The notes under the pieces were generated by a model. That model made no database searches. It was not told the origin of the DNA and saw only the letters and a program-made list of their open reading frames with translations. Made by a program: the position numbers and the translations under genes. A DNA stretch of 64,000 nucleotides. Origin: Leisingera sp. NJS204. Lineage in GTDB: Bacteria; Pseudomonadota; Alphaproteobacteria; Rhodobacterales; Rhodobacteraceae. The DNA is taken from assembly GCF_004123675.1 (NCBI RefSeq), contig NZ_CP035417.1, positions 2,161,501-2,225,500 on the forward strand. Reading direction: 5' to 3'. Shown here piece by piece: positions 25,404-35,271 of the stretch. Numbering within the stretch: the first letter of the stretch is position 1; each line of letters starts with the position of its first letter.

Positions 25404-26237
25404 GTGGCAGAAAAAGTGCAGTATACAGGCAGGCTCGGACTGGAGGCCCGCGATACCGGGACCCTTTCAGCAGCGGTTTCGGCTGTTGTGGACACGCTCG
25501 AGGATTTCGGCCATCCGGCAGAAACAATTGAGGCGCGGGCAGAAAATACAGCCAAAATTCAATGTGACCATTACCTGGTGACTGTACGGTTGCGCAGGGT
25601 TCCATTGCGGCGCGCCAGCCGGCTGACAAACGCGATGCTGCAGCCCGCGGCACTGCTGGAACTTTCGCTGACGCCCGCCTTTCCCGATTATTGCGATCAG
25701 GAGATTTCGGAACTGTTTCTGGCCGAAATGCTGCGGCGGCTGCTTCCTGCTGTTGAGGCAACTTCGGTTGAATGGCTCGAATCCGATGTGGCGCTGACGT
25801 GCGAGCAGTTCCTGAGCGTGTTCGAACCCAATCCGGAAAACAGTCTGCAAGCCACACCCGAGCCAGCCGAAACCCGGCGGGAACACCCCGCTCCTGTCAG
25901 GCTGCGCGGCCGGGCATGTTTCACTCCGGTTGATCAAGCTGCGCTGGCTCTTGATGCCCACTGCGATCAGGCGTTCCAAGCCGTCAGGCTTACCCAAAGT
26001 GAACCAGAAGAAATCCAGAAAGCAGATCTCGCTCAGGCCAGGGCCCGCAAACCGGAACAGGCTCAAGGCCCCTACCGCGGCTGGGCGCATCAACTCAGGT
26101 CGACGGCGATTGCGGCTTTCAGCATTGCGGGCACCCGCCGGTTGCGTTTCATCAGCCATCTTATGCTTCTGACAGCATTGCTGCTGTATATGGAAAGTGC
26201 CGGAATGGTGCAGGCTGCCCGCCCGCTGGTGCCTTAA
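25404..26237 (+). CDS. Unknown protein with C-terminal membrane helix
   Basis: 277 residues from GTG 25404, chosen because GGAGG lies ten bases upstream and no in-frame ATG fits. Residues about 1-140 look like a folded alpha/beta domain (YLVTVRLRRVPLRRASRLTNAML, FPDYCDQEISELFLAEMLRRLLP). A variable Glu/Pro/Ala-rich linker follows, then a basic segment and one C-terminal helix (FISHLMLLTALLLYMESAGM). No signal peptide, so it is probably tail-anchored to the inner membrane. I do not recognise the family. Stands alone between mltB-type and dddP genes. Confidence 0.7.
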   Translation: MAEKVQYTGRLGLEARDTGTLSAAVSAVVDTLEDFGHPAETIEARAENTAKIQCDHYLVTVRLRRVPLRRASRLTNAMLQPAALLELSLTPAFPDYCDQEISELFLAEMLRRLLPAVEATSVEWLESDVALTCEQFLSVFEPNPENSLQATPEPAETRREHPAPVRLRGRACFTPVDQAALALDAHCDQAFQAVRLTQSEPEEIQKADLAQARARKPEQAQGPYRGWAHQLRSTAIAAFSIAGTRRLRFISHLMLLTALLLYMESAGMVQAARPLVP

Positions 26238-26404
26238 GCCCTGTGTTTGAACACGGGCCGCCACGTTTGGTCCCCCCCCTTCACGGTTCACATTGTCCGA
26301 TACCCAAGGGTCAGAAACGACTGTAGAACCCGTCGTTTTCTGCAGCGCTTCCGCCAGTAGACGGCTGCACACTGGACAAACCTGTGCAGCGACGGAGGCC
26401 ACGC

Positions 26405-27748
26405 ATGAACGAGCATTACCGCGACATCCGCAAAATTGATCCAACCCGCGGCGCCAATCTGGGCGACAACACCCCGAACAACAATGACCGGGTTGAGATC
26501 GGACCGACCCAGCTGGCTTTTGGCGAATGGGCCGAGGCCGGATTGCAGCTGCCCGATTTGCAGGCAATGCGCAAATTCCGCTGGGAGCGGCTGACCCGTT
26601 TCATCAACGACCGCGGCTATGCCGGCCTTCTGGTGTTTGACCCGCTGAACATCCGCTATGCCACCGACAGCACCAACATGCAGCTGTGGAACACCCATAA
26701 CCCGTTCCGCGCCCTGCTGATCTGCGCTGACGGCTATATGGTGCTGTGGGATTACAAACAGTCGCCGTTTCTCAGCGAATTCAACCCTCTAGTGCGCGAA
26801 CAGCGCGCTGGCGCCGACCTGTTTTATTTCGACCGCGGCGACAAGGTGGATGTGGCGGCCGACGTGTTCTCCAATGAGGTGCGCAAACTGCTGGAGGAAC
26901 ACAGCGGCAGTAACAAGCGCCTGGCAGTGGACAAGGTCATGCTGCACGGGCTGCGCGCGCTGGAGGCGCAAGGCCTGGAGATCCTCCCCGGCGAAGAGCT
27001 GACCGAAAAATGCCGCGCGGTGAAAGGCCCGGACGAGATCCTGGCGATGCGCTGCGCCCATCACGCCTGCGAAACCGCTGTGGCGGAGATGGAGAAGTTC
27101 GCCCGTGAAAATGTGCCCGGCGGCAATATCTCGGAAGACGACGTCTGGGCGGTGCTGCACGCGGAAAACATCCGCCGCGGCGGCGAGTGGATCGAAACCC
27201 GGCTGCTGGCCTCAGGCCCGCGCACCAACCCGTGGTTCCAGGAATGCGGCCCCCGCATCATCCAGAACAACGAGATGATCAGTTTCGACACCGATCTGGT
27301 CGGCTCTTACGGCATTTGCATCGACATCTCCCGCAGCTGGTGGATCGGCGATCAGAAGCCGCGGGCAGATATGGTCTATGCCATGCAGCACGGGGTCGAA
27401 CACATCCGCCATAACATGGAGATGCTGAAGCCCGGCGTGAACATCCAGGAGCTGTCACGCGGCTGCCATGTGCTGGATGCGCAGTTCCAAAAGCAGAAAT
27501 ACGGCTGCATGATGCACGGCGTCGGCCTGTGCGATGAATGGCCGCTGGTTGCTTATCCGGACCAGATGGTCGAGGGCGCCTTTGACTATGACCTGGAACC
27601 GGGCATGGTGCTGTGTGTCGAGGCGCTGATCTCCCCCGAGGGCGGCGATTTCTCGATTAAGCTGGAAGATCAGGTTCTGATCACCGAAGACGGCTACGAG
27701 AACCTGACCAAATATCCGTTCGACAAGGCACTTATGGGGGAAGCCTGA
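26405..27748 (+). CDS. dddP: DMSP lyase DddP
   Basis: 447 residues from ATG 26405 (GGAGG seven bases upstream). It belongs to the M24 creatinase/aminopeptidase P fold but has DddP-specific residues at the published numbering: metal ligands Asp295, Asp297, Asp307 (FDTDLVG...CIDIS), His371, Glu406 and Glu421, with Tyr366 and the proposed catalytic Asp377 (HGVGLCDEWP). The enzyme splits dimethylsulfoniopropionate into dimethyl sulfide and acrylate in the cytoplasm. No other ddd or dmd gene is adjacent, which is usual for dddP. A strong indicator of a marine roseobacter. Confidence 0.95.
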   Translation: MNEHYRDIRKIDPTRGANLGDNTPNNNDRVEIGPTQLAFGEWAEAGLQLPDLQAMRKFRWERLTRFINDRGYAGLLVFDPLNIRYATDSTNMQLWNTHNPFRALLICADGYMVLWDYKQSPFLSEFNPLVREQRAGADLFYFDRGDKVDVAADVFSNEVRKLLEEHSGSNKRLAVDKVMLHGLRALEAQGLEILPGEELTEKCRAVKGPDEILAMRCAHHACETAVAEMEKFARENVPGGNISEDDVWAVLHAENIRRGGEWIETRLLASGPRTNPWFQECGPRIIQNNEMISFDTDLVGSYGICIDISRSWWIGDQKPRADMVYAMQHGVEHIRHNMEMLKPGVNIQELSRGCHVLDAQFQKQKYGCMMHGVGLCDEWPLVAYPDQMVEGAFDYDLEPGMVLCVEALISPEGGDFSIKLEDQVLITEDGYENLTKYPFDKALMGEA

Positions 27749-27757
27749 CCTGAACCG

Positions 27758-27785
27758 CCGGCCCCGCCTGTACAGGTGGGGCCGG
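27758..27785. terminator. Long GC-rich stem between dddP and the NUDIX gene
   Basis: Near-perfect 28-bp palindrome: CCGGCCCC / GGGGCCGG outer arms and CCTGTACAGG in the middle. It lacks a T run on either side, so it may act as a stabilising or Rho-assisted 3' structure for the convergent genes. Confidence 0.5.
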
Positions 27786-27802
27786 GATATCCTGCGGCGC
27801 CG

Positions 27803-28351
27803 TCAGGCGCCTCCGCTTAAGAACAGCGCGAGCTTTTCACGCAGCACCAGTACACCGGGCGTCTCCGTCACCTCATGCAGCCGGTTCAGCGGCACCCAGG
27901 CCAGTGCATGGGATTCCCCGCTCACTGCAAAATCCCCTGCCTCTGCTTGAAACAAGTACCGAACGTCATAATGCAGATGCTCGCAGTCCTGCGCATTTTC
28001 CGGGATTGCGTGAATGTCCACATCAAACACCTGATCAGACAGCGGCTTGATCCGCGGCAGCCCGCTTTCCTCATAGGCTTCTTTCAACGCCACAAAAGCC
28101 GCATCTGCAATGCCGTCGCAATGGCCGCCCAACTGCAACCAGCGATCCAGCTTCCGGTGATGGGTCAGCAGAACGCATTTCATGTCCGGTGACAGCACAA
28201 AGGCGGAACCGGTAACATGACCTGTCTCAGGGTTACGGCCAAAGGCCTGAGGTTCACTTTCGCAAAAGGACCGCAACTGCCGCCACATTTCCCTGTCGCG
28301 TGCCGTTTGAGGCGTGTAAATGCCAATTCCGGCCAGACTTAATGCACTCAT
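27803..28351 (-). CDS. NUDIX hydrolase
   Basis: 182 residues. The Nudix box is present as GGHCDGIADAAFVALKEAYEESGL (about 75-98), matching GX5EX7REUXEEXGU with Lys for the usual Arg before the first Glu. The start HVTGSAFVLSPDMKCVLLTHH and the LQLGGH block are typical of small ADP-ribose/dNTP-type NUDIX proteins. Substrate cannot be assigned. Convergent with dddP, divergent from the hydrolase-OsmC gene. Confidence 0.9.
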   Translation of the reverse strand: MSALSLAGIGIYTPQTARDREMWRQLRSFCESEPQAFGRNPETGHVTGSAFVLSPDMKCVLLTHHRKLDRWLQLGGHCDGIADAAFVALKEAYEESGLPRIKPLSDQVFDVDIHAIPENAQDCEHLHYDVRYLFQAEAGDFAVSGESHALAWVPLNRLHEVTETPGVLVLREKLALFLSGGA

Positions 28352-28446
28352 CTGCCTTCACCTTCACGTGACGTTGCGGGCCGCCGCCTTGTTCCTGTGC
28401 CAACGAGCGCTCAATCTAAACGGAACACCCAACAAAGGCCACGCCC

Positions 28447-29682
28447 ATGCCCGCTGAACGCATCTCCTTCCCCGGCCATGCCGGAAACACCCTTGCTGCC
28501 CGCCTCGACCTGCCTGAGGGACCGGTGCTTGCAACGGCGCTGTTTGCCCATTGCTTTACCTGTTCCAAGGATATTCCGGCCGCGCGGCGGATTGCCGGAC
28601 GGCTGGCGGCGATGGGGATCGCGGTGCTGCGGTTCGACTTTACCGGTTTGGGGCATTCCGAAGGGGAATTCGAAAACACCTCCTTCAGCTCCAATGTCGC
28701 GGACCTGATCATGGCGGCGCAGTATTTGGCCTCGCGCGGCATGGCGCCTTCTTTGCTTATCGGCCATTCGCTGGGCGGCGCGGCGGTGCTGCGGGCACGG
28801 GCAGGCATCCCGTCTGTCAAAGGCGTGGTGACACTGGGCGCGCCGTTTGATCCCGGCCATGTCTCGCACCACTTCGACGCTGCCTTGCCCGAGATAGAGG
28901 CCAAAGGCCGTGCTGAAGTCTGCCTGGGCGGGCGGCCTTTTGTCATTGGCAGGGAATTCGTCGACGATATCAACGCCGAAGCGCTGGAGCCTGCAATTAC
29001 CGGCCTCAAGGCTGCACTGCTGGTGCTGCATGCCCCGCGGGATGAAACAGTAAGCATCGACAATGCCGCCTCGATCTTTACCGCGGCCAAACACCCCAAA
29101 AGCTTTGTCACCCTGGATGATGCCGATCACCTGATCACCCGTGCTGCGGATGCGGAATATGCCGCCGAAGTGATTGCCGCCTGGGCCGGGCGCTATGTCA
29201 GAATGGCCCCGCCCGCGCCGCCGCCCGGTGCCCCCGAAGGCATCCTGCGGGTGACCGAGGCGGACCCGGAGGGATTCCTGCAGGATGTGCAATCCGGTCC
29301 CTATCACCACACCTTTGCAGATGAGCCATTGGCCTATGGCGGCACCAATCGCGGCATGTCGCCTTACGGCTTCGTGGCGGCGGGGCTGGGCGCCTGCACC
29401 TCGATGACGCTGCGGATGTATGCCCGCCGCAAGGGCTGGCCGTTGGAGGGGATCAGCGTCGATGTCAGCCATGACAAGGTGCATGCTCAGGATGCTCAGC
29501 CGACGGGACCCGCCAAAATCGATCAGTTCACCCGTGTGATCCACCTTTGCGGCCCTTTGAGCGGGGAACAGCGGGCCAAGCTGATGGAGATTGCAGACAG
29601 ATGCCCGGTGCACCGGACATTGGAGAGCGGCGCCAAGGTGGTGACGCATCTGGAGACCACACCCCAGGCGGCTACCGCGTAA
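28447..29682 (+). CDS. Alpha/beta hydrolase fused to an OsmC domain
   Basis: 411 residues. Residues about 1-255 are a serine hydrolase: HCFTCSKD, DFTGLGHSEGEF, the elbow GHSLGG with the nucleophile, an acidic residue in PRDETV, and His in DDADHLI. Residues about 270-411 are an OsmC/Ohr-like domain with Cys in GLGACTSMTLRMYA and in ADRCPVHRTLE, the two peroxidatic-type positions. OsmC proteins reduce organic hydroperoxides with thiols. The fusion is known in proteobacteria, but its substrate is not settled. A repeat copy (29746) follows 63 bases past the stop. Confidence 0.92.
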   Translation: MPAERISFPGHAGNTLAARLDLPEGPVLATALFAHCFTCSKDIPAARRIAGRLAAMGIAVLRFDFTGLGHSEGEFENTSFSSNVADLIMAAQYLASRGMAPSLLIGHSLGGAAVLRARAGIPSVKGVVTLGAPFDPGHVSHHFDAALPEIEAKGRAEVCLGGRPFVIGREFVDDINAEALEPAITGLKAALLVLHAPRDETVSIDNAASIFTAAKHPKSFVTLDDADHLITRAADAEYAAEVIAAWAGRYVRMAPPAPPPGAPEGILRVTEADPEGFLQDVQSGPYHHTFADEPLAYGGTNRGMSPYGFVAAGLGACTSMTLRMYARRKGWPLEGISVDVSHDKVHAQDAQPTGPAKIDQFTRVIHLCGPLSGEQRAKLMEIADRCPVHRTLESGAKVVTHLETTPQAATA

Positions 29683-29745
29683 CTTCAATACTCCCGGATC
29701 TCCCGTGCCCGGCCCCTGCAGGAAACCTGCAACGGCAGCGGCCTT

Positions 29746-29825
29746 GGGCCCGGCGCCGCGCCTTGGCGCGGCGCCGGGCCCAACTGCGGCAGGCCTTCGC
29801 CTGAAGGCCGCAGCGCAGGCGGGAG
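29746..29825 (+). repeat. Dispersed two-hairpin repeat, copy A
   Basis: The first hairpin is longest here: perfect 17-bp arms (29746-29762 and 29765-29781) around TT, ending in GGGCCC. AAC follows, then 36 variable bases with a second hairpin (GGCCTT/AAGGCC at 29792-29809), then GGGAG at 29821-29825. It lies downstream of the hydrolase-OsmC gene in sense orientation. Confidence 0.75.
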
Positions 29826-29838
29826 ACCTCCCTTGCCG

Positions 29839-30177
29839 TTATTCAGAGTAGCGGCCAGTGGTGATGTCACCGCTTTCATCCACAAACCGCAATGCCGTTC
29901 CATCGCTTTCCAAAACAAAACAGGCCCACAGGTCCGACGGCGGCCAGGTGGAGCAGTATTTGCCGTCCCGCACGCCCCAGTATCCCCAGCTGTCATGGCC
30001 GGCATTGTACAACGTCCGTCCCGACGCCCGGAATTCCTGCCAGGCGCCGCTGCCATAGGTCAGCTTGCGCCCTTCCAATGCTGCCTGCACGTCCTCTGCG
30101 CTCAACGCCCGCCATTCCGCCGCCGCAAGCGGCGAAACGGTCAATGATACCGCAATCATCAGGGCAATGTGCCTCAT
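29839..30177 (-). CDS. Small periplasmic protein, unknown
   Basis: 112 residues with a signal peptide (MRHIALMIAVSLTVSPLAAAEW). The mature part is about 90 residues, rich in aromatic residues: YGSGAWQEFRASGRTLYN, then GYWGVRDGKYCSTWPPS and WACFVLESDGTALRFVD. Two Cys could form a disulfide. The plan of short strands with Gly-Trp-Gly turns recurs in small secreted roseobacter proteins, but I cannot name a family. Divergent from purB. Confidence 0.75.
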   Translation of the reverse strand: MRHIALMIAVSLTVSPLAAAEWRALSAEDVQAALEGRKLTYGSGAWQEFRASGRTLYNAGHDSWGYWGVRDGKYCSTWPPSDLWACFVLESDGTALRFVDESGDITTGRYSE

Positions 30178-30263
30178 GTCCGTCTCCCAGCCTTGCTGTC
30201 ACGCCTTACCTGATCTAATAGGCCCGGCATCTGCTGCACAATCACATAAAGGTGCTTTCGCCC

Positions 30264-31568
<1,305 letters not shown>

Positions 31569-31591
31569 GCTGCAACCGCTTGCGAGCATCT

Positions 31592-31618
31592 GCGCCCCGC
31601 CCTTGGCGGGGCGCTTTT
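31592..31618 (+). terminator. Terminator of purB
   Basis: A 10-bp perfect stem GCGCCCCGCC / GGCGGGGCGC with a CTT loop, followed by TTTT. Confidence 0.93.
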
Positions 31619-31657
31619 CATTCAGCATTCATGAAAGGCGTGCTACAAGTTTTACGA

Positions 31658-32381
31658 ATGCACAAACGTCCTTAATCATCCGAAGAAATTCTGACGCTCC
31701 TATTCGCCGATTTTGACGAAACGCTTGTACGCAACTGCATTGACGAATTCTCTGCCGCAACCAGTATCAGGGATGCATTTTCCATATCTTGCTTGGACCG
31801 GTCAGCCACCTTCGGCAGTGAACGCATGGTGTTCACCCTTGTTCGATCCAAAGGGAAACCCCTTGTTCTAAAGCTGGACCTGGCTGAAGGAACCAAGAGA
31901 CTAATCTAAAAGTACCAAGTCATTGGAAAGCTCAGCGGCCATTTTGAATCCGGGTCCCAGGCCGCGTTAGTCAAGCCGGCTTATCTATCGCCAACAGGCC
32001 GCTTTCAGCCACGGGGATTTTCATGGCGGCAATCTGGTGCTGGGACGCGGTGTAAGCTACGGTCTGGATTTTACTGAAGCCTGCACAAAACTTGCCGTCT
32101 ACGACATTGTCGACTTCCTTAAAATGAATGTATTTCTGCCAGCAGAACCTTCCGAAGTCGGCGCCTGCGGGATCAGAAACCAATCAAATGAAATGTTTAT
32201 AAAGAAATACCGTCAGAAAGTGAACTCCGGATTTCTGACCTGTGCATTGCGGGGCCGGCTACTGATCGAGTGGGCGAAAATCTCCCGTGAAGCCTTTGAA
32301 CGCAGTGCATTCATGCGCAAGAAGTTCGCCTTCCTGGAAAGGCGCCTCTCTATCGCCTTTGCGCAGCCTCTTGAGGGATGA
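31658..32381 (+). pseudogene. Broken phosphotransferase (aminoglycoside-phosphotransferase fold) gene
   Basis: Pieces of one kinase-like protein lie in two frames. From ATG 31658 the frame reads MHKRP then TAA (31673), continues SSEEILTLLFADFDETLVRN up to KLDLAEGTKRLI, and meets a second TAA (31907). It then goes on as KYQVIGKLSGHFESGSQ to about 31990. In the next frame the C-terminal half begins near AAFSHGDFHGGNLVLG (about 32001), which holds the catalytic HGDxHxxN motif, then GLDFTE, and runs to the stop at 32381. The part between the N-lobe and the HGD motif is far too short, so there is a deletion besides the two stops and the frame change. Decayed beyond function. Confidence 0.75.
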
Positions 32382-32479
32382 CTATTTTCATCTCCCGCAG
32401 TTTTGATGTGAATAAATTGGCGGGCCCGCGGGTTGTAAGGGTACATTGATCACGACTTTATGCATCAGGAGATGACGAC

Positions 32480-33013
32480 ATGCGTTATTTTGCTCTCGCC
32501 GCTGCCTTGACCCTGCCGATGACGGCTTATGCCGCAGGCGGCAATGACTGGAACCCGCCGAAACCTTCCGAGACCACCAAGACCTGCAAGGGCAAGCGGA
32601 TCTGGGACCCAAACAAGAAGCGCTGCGTGCGGCCCAAGAAGTCGTCCCTGAACCAGCAGGACCTGCTGAATGCAGCGCGCGAGCTGGCCTATGCGGGCCG
32701 CCAGCAGGATGCACAGGCAGTGCTGAGCGCCGCGCCGGACCAGCAGGATACCCTGGTGCTGACTTATTGGGGTTTCACCCACCGCAAACTGGGCAATTTG
32801 GAATTGGCGCAGGCCTATTACGATCAGGCGCTTGAACAGGATCCGGATAACATACTTGCCCGCTCCTATATGGGCCAAGGCCTTGTGAAACAGGGGAGAT
32901 ACGGCGCGGCCCTGATACAGTGGAAAGAGATCAAGGCACGGGGCGGTGATGGCACCTGGGCCGAAGCTTCGCTGCGCAACGCTTTGGAAACAGGTGCAAC
33001 TTTCAGCTACTAG
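32480..33013 (+). CDS. Exported TPR protein
   Basis: 177 residues with a signal peptide (MRYFALAAALTLPMTAYA). A short Cys-containing segment follows (KTCKGKRIWDPNKKRCVRPKK, about 35-55; two Cys, basic), then about three TPR-like helical pairs (DLLNAARELAYAGRQQDAQAVL; YWGFTHRKLGNLELAQAYYDQALEQDPDN; ARSYMGQGLVKQGRYGAALIQW). Periplasmic scaffold by composition. Partner unknown. The FliG-like gene follows after 74 bases on the same strand. Confidence 0.85.
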   Translation: MRYFALAAALTLPMTAYAAGGNDWNPPKPSETTKTCKGKRIWDPNKKRCVRPKKSSLNQQDLLNAARELAYAGRQQDAQAVLSAAPDQQDTLVLTYWGFTHRKLGNLELAQAYYDQALEQDPDNILARSYMGQGLVKQGRYGAALIQWKEIKARGGDGTWAEASLRNALETGATFSY

Positions 33014-33087
33014 CTTCAGTCTTTCTTTACGGCTTGCGGCCTATCCTGCCCTCGATGATCAAGAAGAATCTTTGGTAGGGTGCGAGA

Positions 33088-34194
33088 ATGCCTCAAGACA
33101 ATTTGCTGGCGCTTCCAATGGCTTCAGGCGGGCCGGATCTGGGCGGGTTCGGTGCCCCGGCCCCTCTGGGCGGCGGGGGCAGCAGCGGGCTGAGCGGCAA
33201 GGCAAAGGCCGCAATTATCGTCCGGCTGCTGTTGAATGAAGGCGCAGAAATCCCGCTGGAGGAGCTGCCGGACGACTTGCAGCTGGAGCTGACCCAGCAG
33301 ATGGGCAAGATGAGCATTGTCGATCGCGATACGCTGAATACGGTGGTCGGCGAATTTGCCGATCTGCTGGACAACGTTGGCCTGCATTTCCCCAATGGCC
33401 TGGCCGGTGCGCTGAATGCGATGCAAGGCAAGATCAGCCGCCACACCCACAGCCGTCTGCGCAAGGAAGCCGGTGTGCGCCAGTTCGGTGACCCATGGGA
33501 GCGCTTGAAACAGCTGCCGCCCGAAGATCTGGCCGGTCTGGCCGAGGCGGAAAGCACCGAAGTGGCCGCGGTTTTGCTGTCCAAGCTGGACACCGCCAAG
33601 GCGGCGCAAATGCTGGTTCATCTGCCCGGCCCGATTGCCCGCCGCATCACCTATGCCGTCAGCCACACCGCCAATGTGACGCCCGACACCGTGGACCGGA
33701 TCGGCCTGTCGCTTGCCGCCCAGGTCGAAGCCCGGCCCGATCTCGCCTTTGATGAGACTCCGGGGCAGCGTCTTGGCGGCATTCTGACCGAAGCGGCGGC
33801 CGCCAAACGTGATGAAGTGCTGACAGCGCTGGATGAAGAAGATGAGGATTTTGCCATCAAGGTGCGCAAAGCGATCTTCACCTATGCGCTGATCGGTGAA
33901 CGGATGCAGCCGATCGACGTGCCCAAGCTGATGCGGGTGCTGTCGCAGCCGGATCTGGTCACTGCCATGGCCTTTGCCACCGACGAGGAAGACGTGGCAA
34001 CCAACGAATTCCTGCTCAAGAACATGTCCAGCCGGATGGCAGACAATATCCGCGAGGAAGTGGGCGAGCGCGGCAAGGTCAAGCGCAGCGATGGCGAGGC
34101 GGCGTTCAGCATGATCATCTCGGCGATGCGCGATTTGGTGGCAACAGGCGAAATTGATCTGAAATCCGACGAGGATGAGGAGGACGGCGGTTAA
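33088..34194 (+). CDS. FliG-like protein, stand-alone
   Basis: 368 residues. After a Gly-rich start, LSGKAKAAIIVRLLLNEGAEIPLEELPDDLQ matches the FliG N-terminal domain. The middle follows with LAEAESTEVAAVLLSKLD where FliG has the EHPQ motif. The C-terminal domain includes FATDEEDVATNEFLLKNMSSRMADNIREEV, close to the FliG signature. It ends in an acidic tail. FliG is the rotor protein of the flagellar motor. No other flagellar gene is in the window, EHPQ is replaced by ESTE, and the charged torque helix is only partly alike. It is either a dispersed motor component or a paralogue with another role. Confidence 0.8.
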   Translation: MPQDNLLALPMASGGPDLGGFGAPAPLGGGGSSGLSGKAKAAIIVRLLLNEGAEIPLEELPDDLQLELTQQMGKMSIVDRDTLNTVVGEFADLLDNVGLHFPNGLAGALNAMQGKISRHTHSRLRKEAGVRQFGDPWERLKQLPPEDLAGLAEAESTEVAAVLLSKLDTAKAAQMLVHLPGPIARRITYAVSHTANVTPDTVDRIGLSLAAQVEARPDLAFDETPGQRLGGILTEAAAAKRDEVLTALDEEDEDFAIKVRKAIFTYALIGERMQPIDVPKLMRVLSQPDLVTAMAFATDEEDVATNEFLLKNMSSRMADNIREEVGERGKVKRSDGEAAFSMIISAMRDLVATGEIDLKSDEDEEDGG

Positions 34195-34329
34195 GATCCG
34201 CCACTTACACCGGGACGGCAGGCGCGCAGGCCAATCTGCCCGCGCCTGCGAGCGGCTTGTACCTGCCGGTCCGGCTGCGTATGATGCGGGCTTCCGGGCG
34301 CATTCCCGCGCCGCAGCCACCCAGATGCC

Positions 34330-35262
34330 ATGCCCGTAGATCCTTCCGAGCTCTCCACCTGGAGCCATGTCAAATATTATGGCAGCAACCTGTTTCTGCG
34401 CGGGCTGCTGGTTGGCACCCGGCTGATCCCCTATGGGTTGAGAGTGCCGATGATGGGCCGGCTGGTCACGGCCATGGGCCGCCTGGCCGGATTTCACAAA
34501 CGGGTGCGCAGCAATCTGGATCTTGTCAGCCCCGAACTGGCGGAAATTGATCCCCGCGCGCTGTACCGGGACGTCAGCGATAATGCGGGCCGGATGATAG
34601 CCGAAATCTATGCCGGCGCCCCTTTTCACGACCGCGCCAGGGCTGCCCCCATTACCGGCCCTGGCCTGAAAGCGCTGGAAGAGGCCCGCGCAGAAGGACG
34701 ACCGGTTCTGCTGGCAACGGCGCATTTCGGCAACTACGATGCCGCCCGCACGGCACTGTTTGCCCGCGGTTTCGAGATGGGGGCGCTTTACCGCCGGATG
34801 GCCAACCCTTATTTCAATGACCATTACGTGGCGGCCATCAAGGGCAACGGCGAGCCCCTGTTCGAACAGGGAAAGCGCGGCATGGTCGAGCTGGTCCGGC
34901 ACCTGAAAAAGGGCGGCATCGCCGCCATCGTCACCGACCTGCACGCTCAGGGCGGCGAATTGATCGACTTCTTCGGCAAGCCTGCGGTCACCTCCACCGT
35001 GCCGGCCGAACTGGCACTGAAATTCGGCGCTGCTGTGATCCCTGTTTACGCAGTGCGGCAGGACAACGGTCTGGACTTCGAGATCGTGATGAGCGCCGAG
35101 ATCCCGCATTCCGATCCGCTCACCATGACCAAATCCCTCAGCGCGGATCTGGAAGCCATCGTGCGCAAGCACACCGGCCAATGGTTCTGGATCCACCGCC
35201 GCTGGAAACCCTATGTGCCGCTGCCAAAACCCGGCAGGAAGGCAAATCCCGAGGCGGGCTGA
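34330..35262 (+). CDS. Lysophospholipid/lipid A acyltransferase (LpxL/HtrB family)
   Basis: 310 residues. The HX4D motif is in TAHFGNYDAAR, LYRRMANPYFNDH follows at the usual distance, then TDLHAQGGELIDFFGKPAVTS and HTGQWFWIHRRWK, all family signatures. A hydrophobic segment near the N-terminus (FLRGLLVGTRLIPYGL) fits a membrane anchor. The enzymes transfer acyl chains from ACP to lipid A precursors at the inner membrane. Which acyl position is served cannot be told. Start ATG 34330 has only a weak ribosome binding site. Confidence 0.88.
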   Translation: MPVDPSELSTWSHVKYYGSNLFLRGLLVGTRLIPYGLRVPMMGRLVTAMGRLAGFHKRVRSNLDLVSPELAEIDPRALYRDVSDNAGRMIAEIYAGAPFHDRARAAPITGPGLKALEEARAEGRPVLLATAHFGNYDAARTALFARGFEMGALYRRMANPYFNDHYVAAIKGNGEPLFEQGKRGMVELVRHLKKGGIAAIVTDLHAQGGELIDFFGKPAVTSTVPAELALKFGAAVIPVYAVRQDNGLDFEIVMSAEIPHSDPLTMTKSLSADLEAIVRKHTGQWFWIHRRWKPYVPLPKPGRKANPEAG

Positions 35263-35271
35263 TCCAGGCGG

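Noticed and set aside
31672-31896. Minus-strand frame over the broken phosphotransferase
   Set aside because: Antisense to readable remnants of a kinase-like gene. No independent evidence.
33124-35196. Open frame of 690 codons on the minus strand
   Set aside because: It spans the FliG-like and acyltransferase genes in antisense. Both have clear family motifs on the plus strand.
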